Positions 1-8,280 are shown, numbered from the stretch's first letter. The stretch: DNA of 64,000 nucleotides from Actinomyces sp. ZJ308 (GCF_011752065.1 NZ_JAAIJY010000012.1:1-64000); one strand, 5' to 3'. Notes: generated by a model not told the origin, from the sequence alone. Translations and numbers: made by a program.

Positions 1-1
1 C

Positions 2-139
2 ACCTACACCAGCCAGACCCAGCGCGAGGCCGCCTACCAGACCTGGCTCCACCACTACAATCACCACCGACCCCACACCGCCCTGAACGGCCAAACCCCC
101 GCCAGCCGCGTTCACAACCTCACAGGGAAGTACACCTAG
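2..139 (+). CDS. IS481-like transposase, C-terminal end (cut by window edge)
   Basis: An open frame runs in from the left edge and ends at TAG 137-139, giving 45 residues. It contains HHYNHHRPHTALNGQTPASR, the typical end of the DDE integrase core of IS481-family transposases (YNxxRPHxALxGxxPASR). Only the C-terminus lies in the window, so I cannot say whether the element is intact outside it. No terminal inverted repeat can be defined from one end. The stop codon sits directly against the remnant of the next gene, so this is probably the right end of an insertion that disrupted that gene. IS3-family elements have a similar motif and are the alternative. Confidence 0.7.
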   Translation, partial: TYTSQTQREAAYQTWLHHYNHHRPHTALNGQTPASRVHNLTGKYT

Positions 140-140
140 C

Positions 141-1019
141 GCCACGCCGGCCGACGTCGAGGCCGCCTTCGCGCAGGGGCTCCTTGTGCGCTCCTGGCCC
201 ATGCGCGGCACCGTCCACATCACCACCGCCGCCGACCACCACTGGCTGCGGGCCGCCCTCATGCACCGCACCGACGCCTGGGTGAGGCGCAGCGAGAGCG
301 ACTACGGCGTCGACGACGCCCTGTGCGAGCGCGCCGCCGAGGTGGCCCTCGGCCTCATCGGCGCCCAGGGGCCGATCGCGCGCTCGGTGCTGCTTTCGGC
401 CTGGCAGGAGGCCGGCCTCATGGAGGCCTTCGGCGGCGAGGACGTCTCCTCCTACCGGCGCCGTCACCTCCTGGTGCGTCTTCAGCGCGAGGGAATCCTC
501 GTCCAGGGGCCCAGGTCCGGCAACGAGCACCTGGTGATCGACGCGCGCCCCCTTCCCGACGCCGACTCCGGACCCGCCGGAGCGGGAGTCTCCCACGGCG
601 GGGACGGCCACCGCGCCGCGTGCGCTCACATCGCCCACCGCTACGCCGTCGGCCACGGCCCGGTCAGCGCCGAGGACCTGGCCCGCTGGACCACGCTGCC
701 CAAGACGCAGGCCGCCCGCGCCCTGGCCGACGCCGTCGAGCTGGGGGAGGAGCAGGCCACGCACTTCCTGGGCTCCTTCGACGAGCTGCACGTGGGCTAC
801 AAGGACCGCTCCTGCCTGACCGACGACGACGGCGAGCGGCTCATCTGCCCGGCGAGCAACGGCATGTTCCGCCCGATCCTGGTCGACCGCGGCCAGGTCG
901 TGGCCGTGCGACCCGTCGGTGAGGGGCTGCTGTGGAAGGGCGGGGCGGCGCCGTCGGCCCGCGTGGAGCGCGACGTCAACCGGGCCGTCGCCCGTATGGA
1001 GCGCCGTCTGGCCCAGTAG
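141..1019 (+). pseudogene. Winged-helix DNA-binding (HTH_42/YcaQ-like) protein, 5' end lost
   Basis: Reading begins in frame at the transposase end (ATPADVEAAFAQGLLVRSW...) and runs to the stop at 1017-1019. The retained part matches the HTH_42 family (PF06224 type) with its RGTVH motif (about residue 22) and the C-terminal block around LICPASNGMFRPILVDRGQ. Full-length relatives are roughly 350-400 aa, so about 60-70 N-terminal residues are missing. A GTG at 186 could start a 277-aa product, but it lies inside the conserved domain and has no ribosome binding site. I therefore treat the gene as beheaded, most likely by the IS. Intact relatives include proteins linked to DNA repair. The rest of the frame shows no stop or frameshift, so the event may be recent. 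Confidence 0.7.
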
Positions 1020-1079
1020 ATGAGGACCCGTGAGGGTTGCCGGGGCAGGACGTCGCGATTGATTCTGTCACCCAAATAG

Positions 1080-1133
1080 GTTTGCATTTCAAACAAGAGA
1101 GAGTATCCTGGTCTTACGGTTTGAATTACAAAC
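1080..1133. promoter_or_regulatory. Two palindromic operators in the ABC-exporter promoter
   Basis: GTTTG-CATTT-CAAAC (1080-1094) and GTTTG-AATTA-CAAAC (1119-1133) are two copies of one 15-bp inverted repeat, with centres 39 bp apart. A candidate promoter is TTGCAT (1082-1087), 16 bp, TATCCT (1104-1109). The first copy would cover the -35 box and the second the start of the transcript. This is the geometry of a TetR/PadR-type repressor site. No regulator gene lies next to it in the window. Confidence 0.65.
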
Positions 1134-1168
1134 TGGTTTTCAGTGACGAAGGCATGTGAGGAGCTGCC

Positions 1169-2125
1169 ATGGAAGCCGCTACCGCGCCCCCGCGCAAAGT
1201 TCCTGTCATGGAGTGGCGCCGCGTGGCCAAGCGCTACCCGAAGGCCTCGGGGTGCGCCCTGAGCGACGTCTCCTTCGTGGTGCACCCCGGGGAGATCGTG
1301 GTGCTGGTCGGTCCCAACGGCTCGGGCAAGACCACGGCCATGGAGATGGTCTCCGCCCTGCGTCTGCCGACCTCGGGCGAGGTCCTGGTGAACGGAGAGG
1401 CCGTGCGCCCCTCCACCCCGCAGCGCGCCCTCACCGGCGTCCAGCTCCAGGAGACGGGACTGCCCCAGCGCCTCAAGGTGCGCGAGGCGATCCGCGCGGT
1501 AGCCGGCCTGTACGCCGATCCGGGGCCGGTCGATGAGATTGTCGCCCAGCTCGGCCTCGGCCCCTACATGACCCAGACGGTCGGCTCCCTGTCGGGAGGG
1601 TGGGCCAGGCGCCTGGACGTCGTCCTGGCCTGTATCGGCCGGCCCCGCGCCCTCGTCCTCGACGAGCCGACCAGCGGTATTGACCCCGTGGCGCGCGCCG
1701 AGCTGTGGGAGTTCCTGCGGCGACGCCGCAGCGAGGGTGTGGCGGTCCTGGCCTCCACCCACGATCTGAGCGAGGCCGAGGCCTACGCGGATCGGCTGCT
1801 GGTCCTCGACCACGGGCGCCTGGTTCTCCAGGGGACGGTCGACGACGTCCTCGGCCTGGCCGGCGGCAGGTGGCGGCTGCGGCTGATCGGAGTGGATTCC
1901 TCCGTGAATGCCTGGGCCCGCGCCCACGGCGTCGAGCTGGTGGAGGCCGGGGACACGCGCGTCCTCATCGCCGACAGGCGGACCGTGACCGCCATGGCTG
2001 AGCAGATCGAGGCCGCTCGCGACCGCGGCGACCTGCACTATCAGGACATCCTCAAAGGGCCGATCCGGCTGGAGGACGTTTTCGCCGAGGCGGTTTCCCA
2101 AGCGAATCAGGAGGTAGCCCGATGA
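1169..2125 (+). CDS. ABC transporter ATP-binding protein (drug/export type)
   Basis: This 318-aa nucleotide-binding subunit would power the ABC-2 permease encoded next. It shows Walker A GPNGSGKTT (about 48-56), the variant signature LSGGWARR (about 141-148), Walker B ALVLDEPTSGID (about 160-171) and the switch His in ASTHDLSEAEAYADRLLVLDHG. The C-terminal 80 residues are the extension typical of the CcmA/DrrA exporter class. ATG 1169 is preceded by GAGGAG. The stop overlaps the permease start (ATGA), so the two are translationally coupled. The substrate cannot be told from sequence; a drug or lipid-like compound is an inference from the class. The twin palindromes upstream suggest inducible expression. 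Confidence 0.88.
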   Translation: MEAATAPPRKVPVMEWRRVAKRYPKASGCALSDVSFVVHPGEIVVLVGPNGSGKTTAMEMVSALRLPTSGEVLVNGEAVRPSTPQRALTGVQLQETGLPQRLKVREAIRAVAGLYADPGPVDEIVAQLGLGPYMTQTVGSLSGGWARRLDVVLACIGRPRALVLDEPTSGIDPVARAELWEFLRRRRSEGVAVLASTHDLSEAEAYADRLLVLDHGRLVLQGTVDDVLGLAGGRWRLRLIGVDSSVNAWARAHGVELVEAGDTRVLIADRRTVTAMAEQIEAARDRGDLHYQDILKGPIRLEDVFAEAVSQANQEVAR

Positions 2126-2973
2126 CCGCGCAACCACAGCAGACCCGGCGGGAGCGTCATGCGCGCCCGCAGCCCGACGCCGTCGCGGTCCCGTCCGCCC
2201 CCGGCTCCTCTCGGACCCTGGCGCCGGGGTGGCGGGTGGTGGCGGTGTGGGCCCGTCAGGAGCTCGTCCTGCTGCTGCGCGAGCCCGTCGCCGTGTTCTT
2301 CTCCCTCGCCTTCCCGGTGATCATGTACGTCTTCATCGGCATCCCCTACGCCTCCAACGAGGTCGCCCCCGGCGTGAGATTCATCGACGTCATGTTCCCC
2401 TCGCTCATCCTGTCGGTCATGGCCAACCTGCTGCTCATGGGAATGCCGATATACCTGGCAGAGCTCCGCTCTCGCGGAATCGACCGGCGCTACGCCACGC
2501 TCCCACTGCGGGGCCGGCACTTCGTGATCGCTCTGCTGCTGTCCATGCTCGCGCTCGTCATGGCCGCTTCAATGATCATTGTCCTGGTGGTCGCCGTGCG
2601 CGACGGCGTGAGGCCTGAACTGTGGAACCCGCGCTTCCTGACGGTCATGGCGGGTTCGATCGTCTGGCTCTCGGGGCTGGGGTTTCTCATCGGCGCGCTG
2701 AGGGTCTCCTCGCGCACGACCCAGGCCCTGTCGGCCGCCATCTTCTTCCTCATGTTCTTCGGCTCGGGCGCGGCCATGCCCCTGGACCAGCTGCCCGAGG
2801 CACTCAGGAGGATCCTGGAGTGGAACCCGCTCAAGCAGTGGCTCGACGTGGAGGTGGGCCTCTACACGGGCACCGGGGTCGAACGGGTGGAGTGGCTCAG
2901 GCTTCTCCTGGCGCTGCCGCTGCTCGCCTGCTGCGTCCTGGCGGGGGCGCGGATGTGGAGACGGCGTTCATGA
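2122..2973 (+). CDS. ABC-2 type transporter permease
   Basis: This 283-aa membrane protein has a hydrophilic N-terminus of about 30 residues and then six hydrophobic segments. They include VAVFFSLAFPVIMYVFIG (about 55-72), the FPSLILSVMANLLLMGMP region, two middle helices and the closing LLLALPLLACCVLAGA. The pattern and the C-terminal motif around SGAAMPLDQLPEALRRILEWNPL are those of ABC-2/DrrB permeases. The start overlaps the ATPase stop by 4 bases, so the two form one exporter. Many systems need a homodimer of this subunit. Confidence 0.85.
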   Translation: MTAQPQQTRRERHARPQPDAVAVPSAPGSSRTLAPGWRVVAVWARQELVLLLREPVAVFFSLAFPVIMYVFIGIPYASNEVAPGVRFIDVMFPSLILSVMANLLLMGMPIYLAELRSRGIDRRYATLPLRGRHFVIALLLSMLALVMAASMIIVLVVAVRDGVRPELWNPRFLTVMAGSIVWLSGLGFLIGALRVSSRTTQALSAAIFFLMFFGSGAAMPLDQLPEALRRILEWNPLKQWLDVEVGLYTGTGVERVEWLRLLLALPLLACCVLAGARMWRRRS

Positions 2974-3052
2974 CGACGCGAACAATCGGGCGGCTCCGCC
3001 GTCGGGTCATCGGGGGACTGCTGCTGTGGGGGAGAAGACGCCGAGAACGAGG

Positions 3053-3081
3053 TTGTCTGATGTCTGGAGAAGTGACAGAAT
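3053..3081 (+). promoter_or_regulatory. Promoter of nagA, leaderless type
   Basis: TTGTCT (3053-3058) and CAGAAT (3076-3081) are separated by 17 bp. Seven bases separate the -10 box from ATG 3089, so transcription would begin at or next to the start codon. No Shine-Dalgarno precedes the ATG, which fits a leaderless mRNA. Confidence 0.55.
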
Positions 3082-3088
3082 CCGATTC

Positions 3089-4339
3089 ATGAGCAACGAA
3101 GCCATGCAGGTCCGCGCACTGCGGGGATGCGTCGTCACCCCCGACCACATCATCGATGACGGGGCGGTGGTCCTGTCGGGAACCCACATCGCGTGGGTCG
3201 GAGCCGCTGATGATGCCTCCAGGGCCGGCTTCGCAGACGTCGTCGAGCAGGCGCAGGCGGCTCCCGAGGGCGGCTACCTCCTGCCGGGCCTGGTCGACGT
3301 CCACTGCCACGGCGGCGGCGGCGAGTCCTTCCCCAACGCCGAGACCGCCGAGCAGGCGATGGTCTGCGTGAGTGAGCACCGCCGCTTCGGCACGACCTCC
3401 CTCGTGGCCTCCTGCGTGACGGCCGCCCCCGAGGTCCTCAAGGAGCGCACCCGTGTCCTTGCCGGCCTGTGCGAGGACGGCGAGCTCGCCGGCATCCACT
3501 TCGAGGGCCCCTTCGTCTCGCTCGAGCGCTGCGGCGCCCAGGACCCCACCTACATCATCGACCCCGATGCCGCCCTGACCCGCGAGCTCATCGAGCTCGG
3601 CGGCGGGCACGTCGTCACCATGACGATCGCCCCGGAGAAGCCCGGCATCACCGGCGACGACGGCGTCAACGCGGCCCTCATCGAGGGCGGGGCCCTGCCC
3701 TCCTTCGGGCACACCGACTCCGAGGCGGCCCCCGTGCGCGCCGCCCTGGCCGACGCCGCCGCCCGCATCGCCGCGCGCCTCGAGGCCGGCAAGGCGGTCC
3801 GGGCCCCGCGCACCACCGCCACCCACCTGTTCAACGGCATGCGCCCCATGCACCACCGCAAGCCCGGGCCCGTGCCCGAGTTCCTGGCCGCCGCCCAGCG
3901 CGACGAGTGCGTCCTGGAGATGATCGGCGACGGCGTGCACCTCAACCCCGCCATCGTCCTGGACATGTTCGAGACCCTGGGGCGCGACAACGTCGTCCTG
4001 GTCACCGACGCCATGGCCGCGGCCGGCATGGCCGACGGCGACTACGTGCTCGGCTCCCAGCCGGTCACCGTGGCCGACGGCGTTGCCCGCCTCACCGAGG
4101 GCGGCGCGATCGCCGGGGGCACCGCCCACCTCATCGACGTCGTGCGCACTACCTGGCGCGGGGGAGTCGACCTGGTCGACGCCGTCTACGCCGCGAGCCG
4201 CCAAGGCGCCCGGATCATTGGCGACCCCTACGTGGGCGCCCTGCAGGCGGGCCTGTGGGCCGACGTCGTCGTCACCGACGCCGACCTGAGGCCGGTCACC
4301 GTGCTGCGCCGTGGCGAGGCGGTGGAGCCCGCCGCCTGA
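3089..4339 (+). CDS. nagA: N-acetylglucosamine-6-phosphate deacetylase
   Basis: This 416-aa amidohydrolase would convert GlcNAc-6-P to GlcN-6-P plus acetate, for amino sugar catabolism and cell wall recycling. It shows the metal motif VDVHCHGGGG (about 70-79), HFEGPF with its catalytic-site Glu, FGHTDSEA, the ATHLFNGMRPMHHRKPG block and VLVTDAMAAAGMADG with the catalytic Asp. Length and motif order match the family. I chose ATG 3089 because the -10 box lies 7 nt upstream; an upstream in-frame ATG at 3026 would place the promoter inside the gene. It is monocistronic and ends at a strong terminator shared with the convergent neighbour. No nagB or PTS gene is adjacent. Confidence 0.93.
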   Translation: MSNEAMQVRALRGCVVTPDHIIDDGAVVLSGTHIAWVGAADDASRAGFADVVEQAQAAPEGGYLLPGLVDVHCHGGGGESFPNAETAEQAMVCVSEHRRFGTTSLVASCVTAAPEVLKERTRVLAGLCEDGELAGIHFEGPFVSLERCGAQDPTYIIDPDAALTRELIELGGGHVVTMTIAPEKPGITGDDGVNAALIEGGALPSFGHTDSEAAPVRAALADAAARIAARLEAGKAVRAPRTTATHLFNGMRPMHHRKPGPVPEFLAAAQRDECVLEMIGDGVHLNPAIVLDMFETLGRDNVVLVTDAMAAAGMADGDYVLGSQPVTVADGVARLTEGGAIAGGTAHLIDVVRTTWRGGVDLVDAVYAASRQGARIIGDPYVGALQAGLWADVVVTDADLRPVTVLRRGEAVEPAA

Positions 4340-4395
4340 TCCTCCCGCACCACCGGCCCTCACGGGCCCCAGCAGTCTCTTGTCATGTGGGAGCC

Positions 4396-4430
4396 GTTCG
4401 CCCCGACCTGGTCACCAGGTCGGGGCGAAC
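4396..4430. terminator. Bidirectional terminator between nagA and the DinB-like gene
   Basis: A perfect 16-bp stem (GTTCGCCCCGACCTGG and its complement) with a 3-base TCA loop lies between two convergent genes. There is no long T-run, as is usual in this GC-rich genome. Confidence 0.8.
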
Positions 4431-4491
4431 GTGTGGTGCGGGGCGGGTCGCTCGGCCGAGGCGGGCGGCTGGTGCGGCAGGCCGGAGGGTC

Positions 4492-5016
4492 TCAGCCCGG
4501 TAGGCCCAGGAGGCGGCGGGTGTAGACGGCCTGGCCGGAGTGCTGGGCGGCGTCGTCGATGATCGAGACCAGGCGCATGGCGCGAGTGACGGGCGGGTCC
4601 CAGGAGTCGTCGATGACGTCGTCGAAGGACTCCGGGGTCAGGGAGCGCATGTAGCTGTACGCCATGGCGTAGGAGTCATCGAGGTAGGAGGTCAGGACGG
4701 AGAGGTCGTCGACGACGACCTGGGCCGCCTCCTCGGGTGTGTGGTGCCAGTCCTGGGTGTCGTCGGGCAGGGGCAGGGCGAAGCGCTCCCGGTGGCCTCC
4801 GGTCACCCAGACGAACTCCTGACCTGCCATGAGCGAGATCTGGAGGTCGATCTCGCGGGCCGTGTGCCAGGCCAGCCAGGTCAGGGAGTCGATGCGCGGC
4901 GCCAGCTTCGGGGCGGGCTGCGTGTTGGCCTGCTCCACGGTGACGCCGTCGAAGGCACGGTTGAAGCGCTCGCGGGATCTGGACAGTGCGTCGATGAGTA
5001 TCTCCGGAGTCGTCAT
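4492..5016 (-). CDS. DinB-like four-helix protein (mycothiol-transferase fold)
   Basis: This 174-aa protein has the DinB/DUF664 layout. An N-terminal helix is followed by LTWLAWHTAREID (about 45-57) carrying a metal-ligand His, and a C-terminal helix DDAAQHSGQAVYTRRLLG carries another His. Family members are metal-dependent, and in actinobacteria many act as mycothiol- or bacillithiol-dependent transferases. The substrate is unknown here. The -10 box TAACCT (5023-5028) lies 6 nt before the ATG with no Shine-Dalgarno, so the message is probably leaderless and single-gene. Confidence 0.72.
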   Translation of the reverse strand: MTTPEILIDALSRSRERFNRAFDGVTVEQANTQPAPKLAPRIDSLTWLAWHTAREIDLQISLMAGQEFVWVTGGHRERFALPLPDDTQDWHHTPEEAAQVVVDDLSVLTSYLDDSYAMAYSYMRSLTPESFDDVIDDSWDPPVTRAMRLVSIIDDAAQHSGQAVYTRRLLGLPG

Positions 5017-5063
5017 ACTGCCAGGTTACGCGTCGGACCTGGAGTCATTGGGAGAACCAGGTG

Positions 5064-5882
5064 TCAGTGGCCTTGGGCTTCTTCGGCGTCGTCGGTGAGG
5101 TAGGTGACGATGCGGACGAGGTCGTAGGGGGTGGAGGTTTCGGTGGTGGTGATGGTGCCGTCGATGGTGCGCCAGGTGGTTTCGCCTTGGGGGCGGTATC
5201 GGGTGGTCCAGGTGGTGGTCAGGGTGGTGGCCACGCCGGTGGCGGTGTGCTGGTAGTGGTGGGTGACGGTTTGGTGGGGGTAGGGGTGGCCGGGGTCGGT
5301 GGTGGTTGTGGTGGTGCCGTCTCCCCAGTTCCAGGTGTAGGAGGTGGGGGTGAATTCGACGTCGATGGGGGTGTTCAGGATGGTGGTGGTTTGGTAGCGG
5401 GGGCTGGGGTTGGTGTAGACGATGAAGGCTTTGGAGATGATGACTTTGGGTCCGGGTGGTTGGCGGGTGATGCCTGAGCCTTGGGCGATGAGGGTGGCGG
5501 CTTGGCGGGTGGTGATGGTGATGGTGCGGGGTCCGCCGCCGGTGGTGGGTTCCTGGGGCTGGGTGGGGGAGCGCATCATGTTGTGCACGCAGTTGATGTC
5601 CGGGATCTGGCCCCCGTCGCTGACGCAGTCGTCGTGGGGCTGCTCGTCCCACATCGAGGGATCCGACGCCGTCACGGTCGGGTTCTCCTGGGTCGGGGCC
5701 CCACCGGGGTCCGACGAGCCTTCCTGAGGAACCTGCTCAGTCACTTCACCGGTAAATCCTGTCCTGTCCCCGGAGTTCTTGCCATCGATGTCAGGGAGTG
5801 GATGACGAGGGGTACCTTGACTGGAAATGGCCGGAAGTAACGCTAAAGTGGCAACTGAGATCACCGCAATTAGTTTTCTCAT
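5064..5882 (-). CDS. Secreted PKD-like protein, Thr-rich
   Basis: This 272-aa protein begins MRKLIAVISVATLALLPAISS, a short signal peptide. A disordered Pro/Gly/Thr region follows, then a PKD-like beta domain with YTWNWGDGTTTT (about 190-201), the usual WxxGDG turn, and further Thr-rich strands. Two Cys (CVSDGGQIPDINC, about 87-99) could form a disulfide. I chose ATG 5882 because GGAGAGG precedes it and it overlaps the stop of the upstream lipoprotein gene (ATGA). Codon use is skewed to Thr, giving a long GGT/GTG-rich stretch on the other strand. The function is unknown; a surface or adhesion role with the lipoprotein is inferred from export and coupling. Confidence 0.7.
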   Translation of the reverse strand: MRKLIAVISVATLALLPAISSQGTPRHPLPDIDGKNSGDRTGFTGEVTEQVPQEGSSDPGGAPTQENPTVTASDPSMWDEQPHDDCVSDGGQIPDINCVHNMMRSPTQPQEPTTGGGPRTITITTRQAATLIAQGSGITRQPPGPKVIISKAFIVYTNPSPRYQTTTILNTPIDVEFTPTSYTWNWGDGTTTTTTDPGHPYPHQTVTHHYQHTATGVATTLTTTWTTRYRPQGETTWRTIDGTITTTETSTPYDLVRIVTYLTDDAEEAQGH

Positions 5883-6649
5883 TTCGAGATGACCTCTCCT
5901 TCGCTGATCATCCAGCGTCCGTTGACGTATCGAACACCGAACTTGAGTTCCTGGTCCTCCTTCGGCTCGGTAATGTCGGGGGTGGTACTCTGGTAATACG
6001 ATGTCATTTGTCCGTAGTTGATGTGGACGTGAATAAGGTTGTAATTGTAGCCTTCGAGTTTTTCGTAGTAGCGGATGTTCGTGATCTCCTGCTCCCATTT
6101 GTTGGCCCATCCTCCGCCTTCATGGAGTTCAGTTGCTTGGTCTATGACTGATTTACAGAAGACGCAAACGTCTTCGCTCATGGCGGCGAGCTCGGTGGTG
6201 TCGCCGGTCATGAAGGCGTAGCGGTAGAGCTCGAGGAAGTAATGGACGCTGCCTGCTGCGCCCTCTGAGGTCTCCTCATCCATGTGCAGAGGCTTGACGG
6301 GTGCGGGTTCGGCCAGGGCGGTGTCGCGCTGGGTCTTGAGCTCGGGGGTCAGGGCGGCCTCGCGGGAGGCGGTGGCAGACGCCTTGGCGTCGGCGAGGCC
6401 CTTCTCGGCGCGGGCGATGGCCGCCGAGGCGCTGGCACTGGCGCTCGCACTGGCCTCAGCCTTCGCGTCCTTCAGGGAGCAGGCAGCCGTGCTCAGCGCC
6501 AGCGCGCACACCGCCACCAGGCCGGCCGCTGCACGGCGGCGCCTGCAACGCACCCCAGGCCGGTTGCGCCCAACCGCTGACTTCCGGCCACGGGCGGCCG
6601 CCGACTGCCGTGGGCGCACGGGCGCGGGGGGTCGTAGGGACGTACTCAT
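5879..6649 (-). CDS. DUF6318-type lipoprotein
   Basis: This 256-aa protein has a basic N-terminus, a hydrophobic stretch AGLVAVCALALSTAACS with lipobox STAAC (Cys about 55), then an Ala-Ser repeat (ASASASASASA) and a charged coiled-coil-like stalk. A globular C-terminal domain resembles the DUF6318 family of actinobacterial lipoproteins (HYFLELYRYAFMTGDT..., CVFCKS, and a final YVNGRWMISEG). ATG 6649 follows a GAGGAGG ribosome binding site. Two Cys in VCVFCKS may pair. It is coupled to the downstream PKD-like gene by a 4-base overlap. The molecular role is not known to me. Confidence 0.72.
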   Translation of the reverse strand: MSTSLRPPAPVRPRQSAAARGRKSAVGRNRPGVRCRRRRAAAGLVAVCALALSTAACSLKDAKAEASASASASASAAIARAEKGLADAKASATASREAALTPELKTQRDTALAEPAPVKPLHMDEETSEGAAGSVHYFLELYRYAFMTGDTTELAAMSEDVCVFCKSVIDQATELHEGGGWANKWEQEITNIRYYEKLEGYNYNLIHVHINYGQMTSYYQSTTPDITEPKEDQELKFGVRYVNGRWMISEGEVISK

Positions 6650-7114
6650 CACGGAAGCCTCCTCGCCGCCGAAACAACTCCACATCCCGCCGGGGCGGGC
6701 AACGCTGTCCGTCCGGGCGGTGTATTGACATTACCCGCAACGACGCCGCTGCCGCCAGACTTCGGCGCCGCCCTGTGGAAAACCCCGGACAGAACCTCTT
6801 GCCCGTTGCCGACTTGCGCCGGATCCGTGCTCTCCGGGACCTGTATCCGTAGTGCTTCGGCTCCGGGGGGCCTGGGGGAGCTGTTTCCGCTGCGTGAGGC
6901 CTGCTCGCATCCGGCCATCTGGGCCGGCACGGATCAGCTCCGGCTCAACGCCGCGCCGCATCCGCCCAGGCTGCCGCCGCGCCGTCGACCCCAGGTGGAT
7001 CCGTGCCACCTCATCTCGCGCGATTCCAGCAACCATCACGCAGCCGAAACACGTATCCCATGGGCATATCCGACGTCGTTGGTGCCGGTCACCCTGAGGC
7101 GTCTCCGTCTGGTT
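6650..7114. other. 465-nt stretch with no recognisable gene
   Basis: The region upstream of the lipoprotein gene carries its GAGGAGG ribosome binding site at the left end. TTGACA (6724-6729) is a good -35 match on the plus strand but has no -10 at proper spacing. Open frames exist on both strands, but their products are Arg/Pro-rich with no family motif and no ribosome binding site. It borders the XRE remnant, so it may be decayed sequence. Confidence 0.5.
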
Positions 7115-7360
7115 CTAGAAGTACCGGATCCGGCGCGTCTTCTTGGGCTTCTCCAGCAGATCGGTCACGGGGAAGTTCCGGTACCAGGCGACACGTTCGA
7201 GCTCATCAACGCGCCAGGCGACCTTGCCCGTATACCGCAGCGACACCGCCGGCGAGACATCCCCAGAATCTGCGCCAGATCCGCCTGTGAGACCCCAGCT
7301 CTCGCAGCCTCGAGCCGGACGTTTCCCGCAATGACGCACGCTGGCGTCTCCTCCCAGATC
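7115..7360 (-). pseudogene. XRE-type helix-turn-helix regulator remnant, frameshifted
   Basis: Read leftward, one frame gives VIAGNVRLEAARAGVSQADL then AQILGMS, a clear helix-turn-helix. A different frame continues PAVSLRYTGKVAWRVDELER and ends KKTRRIRYF with TAG at 7115-7117. The two halves join if one base is restored near 7245 (the run CGCCGGCG). Beyond the break neither frame alone makes a sensible protein. The first frame is open back to the purU stop with no start codon or ribosome binding site, so the N-terminus is also doubtful. A sequencing error is possible but does not explain the missing start. Confidence 0.6.
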
Positions 7361-7407
7361 GCCTGGCGGGGCGAGCGAGGCGGCGTCCAGTCCAGGCTCC
7401 GTCCCGC

Positions 7408-8280
7408 TCAGGCGAAGACGACGGTGCGGTGTCCGTTGAGCAGCACCCGGTGCTCGGTGTGCCAGCGCACCGCCTGCGCCAGCACCCGGCGCTCGACGTC
7501 CTGCCCCTTGGCCTGGAGCGTGGCCACCGAGTCCTCGTGGCCGGCCCGCGTCACGTCCTGCTCGATGATCGGGCCCTCGTCCAGGTCCGCCGTCACGTAG
7601 TGCGCCGTCGCCCCGATGAGCTTGACCCCGCGCTCGTGCGCCTGGGCGTAGGGGCGCGCTCCCTTGAAGGAGGGCAGGAAGGAGTGGTGGATGTTGATGA
7701 CGCCCCCGCGCAGCCGCTCGCACAGGGCGGGGGAGAGGATCTGCATGTACCGGGCCAGCACCACCAGCTCCACGTCAAGGGAGTCCACGAGCCCCAGCAG
7801 CTCGGCCTCGGCCGCCTCCTTCGTCTCCTTGGTGACCGGGATGTGGTGGAAGGGCACCCCGTAGAACTCGGCGACGTCCCGCAACGTCTCGTGGTTGCCC
7901 ACCACGCCGACGACATCGACCGGCAGCCCCTGGCTGCGGGCCCTGAAGAGCAGGTCGGTCAGGCAGTGCCCCTCCTTGGAGACCATGATGAGGGTGCGCA
8001 TGGCGCGCCCCACCTCATCGAGGCTCCACTCCATGTCGTACTCGCCGGCCAGCTCGGCCAGGTCCTTCTCCAGCTCCTCACGCGGCACAGTGGTGAGCAC
8101 TTGGACCCGCATGAAGAACAGGCCGGTGGAGGCATCCCCGAACTGCTTGGACTCGGTGATGTTCCCGCCGCGGCGCGCCAGCGTGCCGGTGACCGCGTGG
8201 ACGATGCCCGGGCGGTCGGGGCAGGACAGGGACAGGACCAGGTGGGCGGCGGAGTCGGTGTGCGCCGTGGAATGAGCCAT
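7408..8280 (-). CDS. purU: Formyltetrahydrofolate deformylase
   Basis: This 290-aa enzyme would hydrolyse 10-formyl-THF to THF and formate, balancing one-carbon pools. An N-terminal ACT domain (about 10-90, LSLSCPDRPGIVHAVTGTLA) is followed by a formyltransferase fold. The catalytic region reads NIHHSFLPSFKGARPY (about 208-223), with the Asp in ATAHYVTADLDEGPIIEQ. Length fits PurU. The -10 box TAGGCT (8287-8292) ends 6 nt before the ATG and no Shine-Dalgarno is present, which suggests a leaderless message. The gene lies 3 kb from glyA-folD, another one-carbon unit, but is transcribed separately. Confidence 0.93.
   Translation of the reverse strand: MAHSTAHTDSAAHLVLSLSCPDRPGIVHAVTGTLARRGGNITESKQFGDASTGLFFMRVQVLTTVPREELEKDLAELAGEYDMEWSLDEVGRAMRTLIMVSKEGHCLTDLLFRARSQGLPVDVVGVVGNHETLRDVAEFYGVPFHHIPVTKETKEAAEAELLGLVDSLDVELVVLARYMQILSPALCERLRGGVINIHHSFLPSFKGARPYAQAHERGVKLIGATAHYVTADLDEGPIIEQDVTRAGHEDSVATLQAKGQDVERRVLAQAVRWHTEHRVLLNGHRTVVFA

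Noticed and set aside
5090-5560. GGTGGTGGTG-rich tract as a possible simple-sequence element
   Set aside because: It is the antisense of Thr codons in the PKD-like secreted protein gene.
6725-7600. 291-aa plus-strand frame
   Set aside because: Pro/Arg/Ser-rich, no ribosome binding site, and it crosses the XRE remnant and the end of purU on the other strand.
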